Source: an uncultured Saccharospirillaceae bacterium (lineage in GTDB: Bacteria; Pseudomonadota; Gammaproteobacteria; Pseudomonadales; Oceanobacteraceae). Taken from it: 64,000 bases of DNA. Location: NCBI GenBank assembly GCA_947499545.1, contig CANMOZ010000007.1, positions 62,001-126,000 on the forward strand, in the 5' to 3' direction. Below the pieces are notes generated by a model, which saw nothing but the letters and a program-made list of their open reading frames with translations, searched no databases and was not told where the DNA came from. Below, in pieces: positions 49,001 to 54,365 of this stretch (positions are counted from its first letter, which is position 1; the number at the start of each line of letters is the position of its first letter). A program made the position numbers and the translations under genes.

Positions 49001-49969
49001 TTCTTGAGTTAACACCTTTTCCCAATTGTTTGGAGATAAGCCAGGGCACCCATTTATTCGCAATGATTCATCTTCAAATAGCCACCAGCCTGCTAACAAA
49101 CCAAAAGTCACATGTGTAAAAAATGAAGCCTTACTGATTTCATTTAATATGATCAATCCTGACGGCTTTAAGGTCGCTTTTGCATTTCTTATCGCCTGAC
49201 AAATATTGGGCGTAGCATGTATAACATTGGTTGCAATCACCACATCAAAATAATTGTGTGGAATCCCTTGCTGTTCAGGCGCATCGGACACATTAAATAA
49301 CGCTGTTTTAAAGGATCTTACTAAAGGCTTGAACTGCTGCTTGCCATGCTGTAAAAAAGTTTGAGAAACGTCGGTATACCAGTAGTCTTCAATGCTCTCT
49401 TGCCAGGTTTTTAATGCTTGCAATAAAGGCGCTGTTGTCCCCCCAGTACCAGCACCAATTTCCAATATTCGCAATGAACGAGTACCGGTTGCCTGAGATT
49501 CAATAGCTGCAATCACAGCTTCAATCAAGACGCCATTAAAATAATCTGACACAGGATTGTTCTTGTAAACACCTTCTACTAACGACAGTGATCCTTTTGG
49601 AAACAAGACTTCCTGAGGCCGCACCCTTCCTTTTAAAATAGCCGGTATCGCTTTTAAACAAGCATCATAAAGATTTGCTTTTGCTGAATATTCTGAGTGC
49701 GTACTCCATTCAGGCATATTTATATGCCATTGCGCCCACAGTTCATCCACAGGTTGGGATTTCATGCCCTCTAGAAACTGAAAACACACACCTAACCATT
49801 TAATTAAATACCGCGGTAACCGTTCATTTTGTATCAAGACGTGTCGATCCAAATCGCAAACCGAGGCAATATTCAGCTGCTCTAACTCAGACTTCAAAAT
49901 CAAACGGGCAAGTTCATCCAACGCTTGATGCGAAGGTACTGCATTCTGTATTTTTGGCGCGAATTCCAT
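34031..49969 (-). CDS. rhiC: Trans-AT PKS-2 (RhiC-like): MT-ACP, KS-KR-MT-ACP, KS-KR-ACP, KS-KR-MT-ACP-ACP
   Basis: 5312 aa, the longest complete gene. ATG 49969 follows the PKS-1 stop by 5 nt, with AGTGAGG (49978-49984) 8 nt before it. It opens directly with the pre-MT helical region and a C-MT (SAM loop near residue 167) plus ACP (Ser426), i.e. the second half of a module begun in PKS-1. Then KS (Cys691, His826), KR (Tyr1565), MT (near 1856), ACP (Ser2131); KS (Cys2388, His2523), KR (Tyr3164), ACP (Ser3345); KS (Cys3626, His3761), KR (Tyr4507), MT (near 4809), tandem ACPs (Ser5074, Ser5190); and an acidic helical tail with TEFFSGNLSVDAV. No DH follows any KS in this protein, so it should lay down three consecutive hydroxyl centres, two flanked by methyls. 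This fits C12-C17 of rhizoxin. PKS identity is certain; rhiC naming is inferred. Confidence 0.92.
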   Translation of the reverse strand: MEFAPKIQNAVPSHQALDELARLILKSELEQLNIASVCDLDRHVLIQNERLPRYLIKWLGVCFQFLEGMKSQPVDELWAQWHINMPEWSTHSEYSAKANLYDACLKAIPAILKGRVRPQEVLFPKGSLSLVEGVYKNNPVSDYFNGVLIEAVIAAIESQATGTRSLRILEIGAGTGGTTAPLLQALKTWQESIEDYWYTDVSQTFLQHGKQQFKPLVRSFKTALFNVSDAPEQQGIPHNYFDVVIATNVIHATPNICQAIRNAKATLKPSGLIILNEISKASFFTHVTFGLLAGWWLFEDESLRINGCPGLSPNNWEKVLTQEGFSPVLFPAAKAHVLGQQIVVAQSDGVVRQTLKTPILKAKSSIIKVADNQSANTAEKCEIQQDQLNWHVQVETFLKQLVSKTLKIPEHKLQRQRRLEDYGLDSILVVQLTNAFNEYFESVDSSIFFEVPTLAALVDYFVEHYGEKLTGVLNKEKHADPFIKSSQKPMPPKAIQKLNTLKQTPVNTENKHPSNKTLSKEKGEARDSVEESEIQKIAVIGVAGRYPQAETKEAFWKKLMEGYCAIGEIPASRWEWQRYYDSEKGKEGHCYTRYGSFLDGVDCFDPGFFKVSRREAEKMDPQARLFLEEAYHCIEDAGYNPMMLNKKGSVGVFVGAMNSGYHSNSHFWSIANRVSYHFDLSGPSMAIDTACSSALSAIHLAINSLKQGECELAVAGGVNLVVNPNHLINLSEMMMLSEGNRCSVFSDSADGFVDAEAVGALLLKPLHKAEIEGDHIYAVIRGSAVNAGGHTNGYTVPSASAQAKLITSALQCARVDASELSYIEAHGTGTSLGDPIELSGLKRAFESSQYGLKNTCALGSVKSNIGHSESAAGIVGMTKLLMQFQHKTLVPSVFAEPFNPKLNIEQSPFYIQTKLSNWTVTTDKRVAAISSFGAGGANASVVLEEHVPNQVPISIESKSALIPISARTPEALRSLALNLHEYLNQEDIALNLSDIAYTLQMGRAELAHRLVFKVDSIEALKANLSKWIVGETENLEFWSGEVDVHEDTLVDILGENDWGSIVFHWAETGQFKKLAALWVKGGAIDWTVLYSTKSAQPKRVPLPGYPFAKESYWAPTLAHPEPRSIDNENSTNLDSAKCINNIKNANNFVNTNSTTALQNDPLESVAIDGAQASSKGLTYVPIWKVAPLKNTARTSLEGIHLLVQLGKNTDQQQLIDKIRNQLDIQGQCIRVQFREGQTEAIANTHWVCASSDEKGIDLILDSLPKINRVIVISPDQDSEALSHALMKNVNQYELNALKLFKALQNRLGEDAVLDIYSISIGRYPFSGESTPSNFIGAGLTGLGFALVQSDFRMRLRQIDLDSDWSSSADSLYQLFNEPPAERGELVKWSRGQRFLQALAPTELLEESSAKLKQEGVYVILGGSGTIGRIISRQLIEKYHAKVIWIGRSSKEKHHIQEALKSQIFAGKLDYIQADATQLDSLQQAVTQIIKQEGSIQGAIFSGMVFDFENSIQETTETRFQEILNVKVLGSINFYQAFKHLSLDFLCYFSSGQGFAFSGAAKVAAYATGITFADVFADALRTQSKFPVGVINWGFWQASLKERAISNNMDALTDQEGFACFETFTSALCQNQLYRILCIKAPPAVQNLMQLTEETYQLTASNVQTLPVPQAVLDQDYLNHLQAVFDPTQLDRSIVQIAYLQLQSMGIFQKAVPQTVDALMQQAGIIDAYSRWFDECLSILIEHGLVIAESGNYRVSKILDHVQRAAILSDWQKQRSRYMEDPSRRIQVALLDDCLHQLPDILRGQLQATDVLFPSGSMAKVEGIYKNNQLSDFFNDQLANRLDDFISALISRRPDCSIRILEVGAGTGGTTARVLPKLDQYARYIGEYCYTDLSKAFLDHGNNTFSKGRSYFNTDRLDISTGPISWVDIAGQYDVVIATNVLHATSNIVQTLKHAKTFLKQGGLLLLNELNSKTTAATLSFGLLSGWWLYEDESLRIPGSPLIDEMTWESLLLHLGFSKVVRHVQQGALLGQQIISAHSDGMILSEPTQATDSIVGFNKHTQAILESADLTENTIKKPLVNSVEKHTSHLDFSDSIEAKLMKVMKTALATSLKADPETLQPKIPFSDYGVDSILGVGFVKQLNQILGLELNSAILFEYASLVKLSTYLMKHYATQIRSYFQQSITDASKLECQSENTIKIAQTVNEAQYALPDQQPLVNNKSISKVSSGQSVKIAVVGMSVQCPGADNAEELWDLILHNRNSVEILPKHYLNPSFYQDEYEPGKSYCNKAGILKDRDCFDPLFFNLTPHEAMSMTPHQRLVLQESWKALEDAGINPVKLAGQNVSLYVGNEPGDYYRDSFTGGSEAIIASRLSYFLDLRGPAMVINTGCSSSGVAIHQACESLRRGESEMSIAGGVYALLDQEGMIRLAEIKMLSRSGQCHSFDAEADGTVISEGVGMVVLKRLEDAEAAGDSIYGIIEASGVNQDGASNGITAPNGESQEQLIRDTYKKFQINQEDIGYIEAHGTGTRLGDPIEANALIRAFDTGLNGSHATALGSIKANIGHTASAAGVIGLIKVLMCLKERKIPGLYGFKHLNPDINLNQTPIYINTQAKDWPISSGQRRMAAINSFGHSGTNSHLVVSEYVPVHSELKKVNLFAGDIVRLIVISAKTKESLDDYLKALLHWLEKPNHNLNTELQTVAYTLQTARESMRHRAAFIAKNLEELKLQLINRVNNGSESNLTESDVTSIAQQWLSGSEVNWNDYWPKSHSNKRCHLPVYPFAKERYWIKMPDSIPSEMPMARNQQLQASSKVKSFQKERVVSNEEARLVFSEPAWLVPRQNGKIRTGRCHLILIDVAKAHAQMLKASLEKRNLAPIVNHLTASGITQATRYQALTNELIQLVQSTQNLERIELIIASKKTESRLLIGLNALLRTASLELSIESRCLWIPTHTKGLTQQQLMHIAEKIQYSPATNSPLLSLQSKGVWAEWRWQELIDHEQRLNDLKSKGPITDWQDSGVYVITGGMGGIGLACAKAISEQCQGVHLYLLGRSKQDERIQTTLLGLQKVGAMAKYASVDLADMHQVRGFISNVIQQHGVINGILHCAGLNRDRLLLSKTPKDIQDVYAAKVVGTENLHIATQKIPLEFFTLFSSCSAEWGSVGQADYACANAFMDQFAMIRNEWVQQGECFGRTLSINFPYWAEGGMQLSEESVAEMERHTGMTPMTTELGIASLQVAINLDIDRLMIVEGYKEKISEWIYGDNKEERSEESEINVVEPIHAPVKENSTIKISGVSLNVEDEKHMQKSFEVLVLAVVDRLTQVFCSITLMPIDRVDPQEPLENYGIDSIMITRLNRALENEFTNSELLESLPLEARQLSKTLFFEYQTLNDIARYISVTYEDACRLWIGSGTSNKSVNVDAQAGLQAVSPENHTSSESKMISSKTHKCRDLQSEPTAVIGMSGRYPQASDLEHFWKNLAEGRDSVGEIPDERWSLRNFYVDSVKEAVRTGKSYCKWGGFIEGFADFDPLFFNISPREALNIDPQERLFLQSCWHALEDAGITKQDLAIMYDGNIGIFAGITKTGYGLYGPSLREQGQMVFPRTSFSSTANRVSYLLNLKGPSEPVDTMCSSSLTAIHQACESLRRGECQMAIAGGVNLYLHPSNYVELCAGQMLSKDGRCRSFGKGGNGFVPGEGVGTLLLKPLSQAMADRDPIHAVIRGTAVNHGGKTNGYTVPNPLAQADVIRMALDQSNISADQISYIEAHGTGTELGDPIEVTGLTQAFAKDKVEQRHCALGSAKSNIGHLEAAAGVAGVTKVILQLKHKQLVPSLHASELNPDLRLDTTPFYLQQNLNEWEQPDSDSRIAGVSSFGAGGANAHVIIEEFDEYRPAPSSAEKEVFLLSARDSERLQDYAKALKSFVAADPDMPQLTFTNLAYTLQNGREMMAARVGFIADSPNTLLEMLDKFLNGKAEGVEGIYYGKVPRNRLLQIADEDLSKTLVQWAEKGKWNKILELWIVGETIDWSAIHDHREGAKPYRISVPVYPFAKRRFWPAGRSADTEWVSDIRLDRNDLDVRKPENSIEKSISIQPEADQKIPLEKNHQIDSCSYASHWEAIVDTDYTKPAMHRNVLIVAGSENEDLVESLIGLYKLDNQSNEEFNSVFWLIPSNENRQVEQDRWLINVKSDNLFHVFLNHVPDFDAFYFIGETSDTSDWNAVIERSDFNEFLLLKTIKWLKQQNFKQSIDTYLVSQNNYRLSSEMTSAVGGGLTGMGYAIAQGEHRFKVRNIDVNLQEWSTPEELSDLAKRIQEEPGLPRGDVIKLSSKGRYSQKISQLVWDSDSEKSNELTETIREGGVYVILGGSGTVGGVISRFLLSDYKAKVIWFGRRPEEDSSVQKRIAECKGKINGKASDVSLDYLQADALDLESLKEAVDTVKQRYGNIDGAIFSGVVFSYENPITQITNSQFNEVFEMKSKGSIRFYQAFEHESLDFLCYFSSGQNFAFSGAAKLGPYAAGITFSDAFVRSVGLQSRFPIGTINWGFWHSSLNNLENKDVSSLPLSQHAGALEDRQGFECFVKFVEALRLGRLGQILCMSATKAVKSLMPLVDTPKNISVDQYLKNREAFEFAQKEAPNLLSLYDSQRFDRIMAEKLWVVLGSLGILRNANQYEEQEGLWRKSGILRSYRRWWDCSLDVLQRAGLIERQGLKITAVQNLTDFETNKIQERWHALKNEYLSNKERKIQIELIDCCFEDLSQILVGKRLATDSVFPNSSMRRVEGLYKNNALSDYFNQVVTHSVISQIKLLVQNNPEKPIRIIEVGAGTGGTTAVVLDALKQAKYTPAEYCYTDVSKAFLMHAQKEYGKDNKFLTYKIWDVQTPAKTQGIKNNYFDILIAANVLHATDNIENTLSNVQSVLTSNSAIILNEISHFSLFSHLTFGLLKGWWLYEDSEIRIPGTPAISPENWAFALKKIDFNSCLFPAEVGHRLGQQIVVASRNMNAIGQQKYHEVDANTGIEGVSNANLAATSTQDVEKVSNDAVLMQSSSGSVEFVAMLKKVLANTVQIPVEEIELDRPFAEYGLDSILGVTFLTRVGESISLELNTAILFEYTTLDQLAEFLEAQFKRGYGSKNLSGLVMQNESFREAASQPEQELKIKHHAASMSAQQVKQQAKLVLAQSLQIDDSQIDDQQPFSDYGLDSILGVSFVSELSEILKIEINTAVLFEFPTLETLTDYLLSQLDLITTKAKRLPSDVFNMKNQSSPIYTEEKLETEFFSGNLSVDAVFSAINQDAVEVLQAIEPGCGEVDGNHTYGQSAVSKGAV
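34280..39615 (-). other. PKS-2 module 3: KS-KR-MT-ACP-ACP
   Basis: KS (about 39615-38330) has DTMCSSSL (TGT at 39092-39094), EAHGTGT and NIGHLEAA. KR has GGSGTVG near 36900 and Tyr in GPYAAG (36449-36451). It shares the FSG-type variant with module 1 and lacks the B-type Asp (VFSYE). MT has IIEVGAGTGGT near 35535 and NVLHAT. Tandem ACPs both carry GLDSILGV, with Ser at 34748-34750 and 34400-34402. Unit: CH(OH)-CH(CH3), corresponding to C13/C12 of rhizoxin. Confidence 0.87.
39780..43280 (-). other. PKS-2 module 2: KS-KR-ACP
   Basis: KS (about 43280-42050) has NTGCSSSG (TGT at 42806-42808), EAHGTGT and ANIGHTAS. KR has GGMGGIG near 40900, Tyr in QADYACAN (40478-40480), and retains the stereo-motif Asp (GLNRD), so a B-type (D) alcohol is predicted, opposite to modules 1 and 3. 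ACP has GIDSI with Ser at 39935-39937, with an extra short helix insert before the KTLFFEY segment. Unit: CH(OH)-CH2, corresponding to C15/C14 of rhizoxin; the C15 oxygen closes the macrolactone there. Confidence 0.87.
43440..48370 (-). other. PKS-2 module 1: KS-KR-MT-ACP
   Basis: KS (about 48370-47130) has DTACSSAL (TGC at 47897-47899), EAHGTGT and NIGHSESA. An Asn-rich linker (about 46575-46480, NNIKNANNF) precedes the KR. KR has GGSGTIG near 45705 and Tyr in AAYATG (45275-45277). The usual HAAG motif reads FSGM and the B-type Asp is lost (VFDFE), predicting an A-type alcohol. MT has ILEVGAGTGGT near 44385. ACP has GVDSILGV with Ser at 43577-43579. Unit: CH(OH)-CH(CH3), matching C17/C16 of rhizoxin, where the oxygen is later O-methylated by an enzyme not in this window. 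Confidence 0.87.
48550..49969 (-). other. PKS-2 N-terminal half-module: C-MT and ACP
   Basis: C-methyltransferase (about 49860-48900) with ILEIGAGTGGT (near 49455), NVIHAT and LNEIS, all expected catalytic elements present. ACP has GLDSI with Ser at 48692-48694. The region before the MT aligns by eye with the KR-to-MT helical linker inside PKS-1, so the protein break falls between KR and MT. It methylates the unit built by the last KS-DH-KR of PKS-1. Confidence 0.87.
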
Positions 49970-49974
49970 CTCAT

Positions 49975-52900
49975 TTACCTCACTGCGCTGCCATCATCTT
50001 CATGCTTAGAAGTGGGCAGACTCTCTTTATCCAAAAAGACTGAAGAAAAGAAAATGTGGTGAGGTTCAAGGGCATGCAGGCGCTGCTTAAGCCTTTCCTT
50101 TAATGCCGTTGTTGCCTGACCATTGGTATTCTTATAAATCGATACCTGATCGGTACTTAATACACCTGAAGTAGCAGGGAGTTCTTGCAAAGGTTCACCG
50201 GTCAGCGTTTTCAAAAATGCGATTTGATCCAAGGTATGTTCAAGACATTGATCTAAAACGTTCATGCCTTCTTCGGGTTCAATTGATCCCAATCCAAGTT
50301 GAGCCATCCGAGCTGAATACTGTTCTGAACTCACGGCTCCCACTGAACCCCAGTAGCCCCAATTTAGGATTTTTATTGGGCAAGACCAACTTAACCTTAG
50401 CCAGTTTAAAAATGCGTCTGCAAACGTACAACCAGCTGCATAGTTACTTTGGCCTGCTTGTCGAGTAAAAGACATCATGGATGAAAAAAGCATGATGAAT
50501 TCCATCGTTGGATGGAGATCATCAAAGACTTTTGCTAAAGCCACTGCCGTATTGGCTTTTGCGCTATACACTTTCAAAAATTCCATTTCATCCATATTGG
50601 CTAGACTTCTGTCTTGCAACACCAGTGCAGCCTGAACCACAGCACTGATTCGCCCAAAACGATTGTGTATTTGATTTTTTATATCCTTTAACTGCGATGC
50701 ATCTGCCGCATCTGCTTGGTAGTAGACCGGTGCTGGGGCATTATGTTTCAGGGCTATTTCCGTCAATTTTTTTATTTTATTTTTTATTTCCTGATTTTCT
50801 GGTCTGCGTCCAACCCAAACAACCTGAGCATCACTATGACGCAACACATGCTCAGTCCATACTTGACCCAAACCACCAGCACCCCCAATCACAAGGTATA
50901 CCGCCCCTTTTGTGTAAATTGAGTGAGGGTTCGATTGAGGTTGAACGTGCTTAACAGGCGCTAAGCGGCGATGCCACCATTGTTGGTTACGCCAGGCGAC
51001 CCAATCACCTGAAAAATTATCTGGCAGTAATTCAAGACTCAATTGTTCCGTAATAGCCTCCTGACCGGATGGAATATCGAGTAATTGAACCGACCAACCC
51101 GGATGTTCTTTTGCCAGCGAGCCTATCAATCCATCGAGACCTGCATAGACTGGATTAAAAGAATCCCCTGCAAATACCTGAACACTATTTTCGGTCAAAA
51201 TGGTCAAATGAAGTGGGTGCGATTGATACCCTAAAGCGAACAAGGCTTTAATCATGCGAAAGCAGGCTAAAGTCATTATCTGGTGAAAGTGATTTTCTTC
51301 TGTAACCACCATTTCAGGGGGTGTAGGCAGTACCCAGTAAAGAGCTTGTATAGATTGCTGTTCAGATAAAAGATTGAGCCAGTCAATGGATTCCCAATCA
51401 CCCGCAATAAAATCATTGATTTCGATAAAACGAGCGCCTGACAGCTTGGAAAGAACGCCCTGAGTGCGTTCTGTATTAGACCCGATTACGACTGTATTTC
51501 GACTTTCAACTTCTTTTGAATTGAACTCTGCGATAACCGGGTCCCAGACTGGAGCCAGCCAATGCATTTGGCCGTTGTCAGCCGCTTCAGGTTGATTGAC
51601 CCGCTTTAAATCTGAAGGTAACGACTTTGATTGAAGCGCCTGTGCACTAAAGCCCTGCAAAAGCACACAGGCATTGCCATCAGCGTCGTACAAGCTCAAT
51701 GAAAGTTCAGTGCCTTCAGGTTTTTCAGCATCCGCCAGCACATGAACCCACATAGGACCTTTGCACTGAGCCAGAATCTGACATTCATTTAACGCCACAG
51801 GCACCCAGGGATTACTCGGTTTAGAGGCATTAGCGTCCATTGGCAGTATGGCGCCTATGGCAGTTTGCAAAGCACTGTCCATCACACCTGGGGGTAACCA
51901 ATAATTCCCTTGGTCAACTTTAAGCTGAAGTTTTGCTAATACTTCACGCCCTGATTCTAAATCTTTTAGATAAAGTTTTTGGATACCCCGATGACTTTCG
52001 CCATAGTCAATTCCCATGTCATGAAACATGTGATAAATCGTTTCATGGGACAACTCTCTGGACCAGTCTTTTTGAATCAGCTCACTGATTGAAATAGAGC
52101 TGGCTTTATAGGACCCCAAGGCTTGTCCCAATGCGTGACAATGCCGCACAGTCTTATCACCATTTTCTGACCAGACTTCTATTTCAAATCCATCGTCTAA
52201 GGCATTCAATTCCAGGTGCACTTGCACCGATGTTTGTTCTACCACCAAAGGTTGAAACCAACGGACATAAGACAATTGAACAGAGGTTGCTTGAGGCTTG
52301 ACTTGAGAATGAACCACTGCCAAACGCAGCATTTCCAACATGGCCGCGGCAGGTAGCACAGCCTTGCCGTTGACGTGGTGATCTCTCAACCAGGGTTCTG
52401 AGCCATCAAAGGTCGAGACAAAATGCAAACCTTCCGGCTGCGACTGATTTTCTTGCATCTGTCTTTCTTGCAAGCATCTTTTTTGCAATAAGGGATGCAA
52501 TATTTTTCCAGACAAAGCGGCCGTCCCAATGGCATTAGGCTTCGTGACTTTAGGCACCCAATAGGATTGGGTCTGAAACGGATAACTCGGTAAATGCACT
52601 CGGTGCGGAGCCGGCAACACAGCTTTCCAGCCCTCCTCAAAATCAATGGATAAGCCCTGCACCCAAAGCGACATCGCTTCAGTCGCACGTTCTGACTGAT
52701 ACCACTGCCACCAAGTCGATTGAGCCCTATCTGAATACTCCGACTTAAAGCTCTGGAGTGCTTTATTTTCCTCCTCTGAAGATCCGCACAACCAATGGTT
52801 AAAATCCCCTTTCGCTGCAATGGCCAATTGAGTAGCGGCGTCCGCTAAAGAGTTCACTTGAACGGCAGCCCGACATTCCATCGCTTCCCGGCCCACCTGC

Positions 52901-54365
52901 AAGGTAAAAGCAATGTCGCATAGCCGCTCGGTAGGTTCTAAATGCTGTAGGTATTCGCTGAGTTGTTGGGCAATTCGAATCAAGCCTTCGTTGTCCCTAG
53001 CTGAAATCACCAACCAATGAGGTAGATCACTAGGTGCCTCTAGCGGTTGAGGTTGCGAATACTCCCCTCGTGAATATTCAGCCAGAATTAAATGTCCATT
53101 AGCACCACCAGCACCAAAGGACGACAGCCCGGCCAATCTGGGTTTTCCTGTTTCGGACTGAGGCCAATCCCGCAGTGATTGATTAACTTCAAAAGGTGTC
53201 GCCGCAAAATCGATGAATGGATTTAATGCTTGAGAATGCAGTGACGGTACCAGTTGCTGATGCTTGAGTTGCAGCAGAATCTTTGTTAATCCCGCCATCG
53301 CAGCGGCCGATTCACAATGCCCAATATTGGATTTAGCCGAGCCGATATAACAAGGCGCATTATCTGTTCTTGAACCTAAAGCGTGTGTTAAGCCCGCTAT
53401 TTCAATAGGGTCGCCTAATTTGGTGCCCGTCCCGTGTGCTTCCACATAACTGATGTCTGCTCCCTCAACGCCTGCTTGTAATAAAGCACCTTCGATAGCA
53501 GCTTGTTGCGCTTTCGGATCTGGAACGGAATACCCCGTACTTTTTCCTCCGTGGTTTAAATAACTGCCTTTGATCACAGCGTAAATCGCATCGCCATCGC
53601 GTTCTGCTTCAGCCAAAGGTTTCAATACGACGGCACCCACCGCTTCACCTGGAATATAACCATCCCCTCCTTCACCAAAACTCGCGCAATGCCCTTCGGT
53701 GGAAATGTATTGACCTTTGCTTAGCAATAAATATTTATTGGGATGCAAACTCAGATTAACACCACCGGCAATGGCCATTTTAGTTCGGCCCGAACGCAAA
53801 TCTTCACAAGCCAAATGAATGGCCGTCAGCGAACTCGAACACATGGAATCCAAGCTCATGCTGGGGCCATGCAGGTTCAAGCAAAAAGACACTCGATTTG
53901 CAATACTAGCGGTACTGGCAGCAAACCCCATTCGCTGCCCTTGCGCACTGGCTTCAGCACCAAAGAGCTGATATTCGTTGTACATAACGCCAACATATAC
54001 ACCGACTGCTTGCGCATCCGATGAAGCTCCACCAGCACGCACAGGGGCATAACCCGCGTCTTCCATGGCCGCCCAAGCGGTTTGTAAAAACAGGCGCTCT
54101 TGCGGATCGATCCAATCGGCTTCTAACGGCGCAATGTTAAAAAACATGGGGTCAAATTGATCAATGTCTTTTAAGAACCCACCCCATTTACTGTTGTGAA
54201 CGCCGGACAGACTGCGATCAGTATTATAATAATCTCGCCAATCCCAACGTGATGTTGGCACCTCAGTGATACTGTCCTTACCCTGACTGAGGTTTTCCCA
54301 AAACTGCTCTAAGGTTTCAGCTCCAGGATAGCGACCTGACAAACCGATAATGGCAATATCGCTTA
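49975..54365 (-). other. PKS-1 last half-module: KS-DH-KR (MT and ACP supplied by PKS-2)
   Basis: KS (about 54365-53080) has DSMCSSSL (TGT at 53839-53841), EAHGTGT and NIGHCESA. DH (about 52500-51650) has a canonical HxxxGxxxxP (first His of the HH pair, 52378-52380) and VMDSALQ (Asp at 51877-51879). KR has GGAGGLG near 50880, Tyr in SNYAAG (50440-50442), and the stereo Asp (LVLQD). After the KR only about 70 residues remain, ending with an acidic/basic tail. The MT and ACP are the first domains of PKS-2. Joint unit: CH=C(CH3), equivalent to C19/C18 of rhizoxin. Confidence 0.87.

Noticed and set aside
21225-49969. Frame errors creating artificial gene breaks at the PKS-2/PKS-3 junction
   Set aside because: The ATGA overlap, a good ribosome site and matching docking helices on both sides indicate a natural boundary.
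52386-52820. 144-codon minus-strand frame rich in Arg/Lys/Cys
   Set aside because: It is an out-of-phase shadow of the PKS-1 post-KS linker and DH; the composition is not protein-like.
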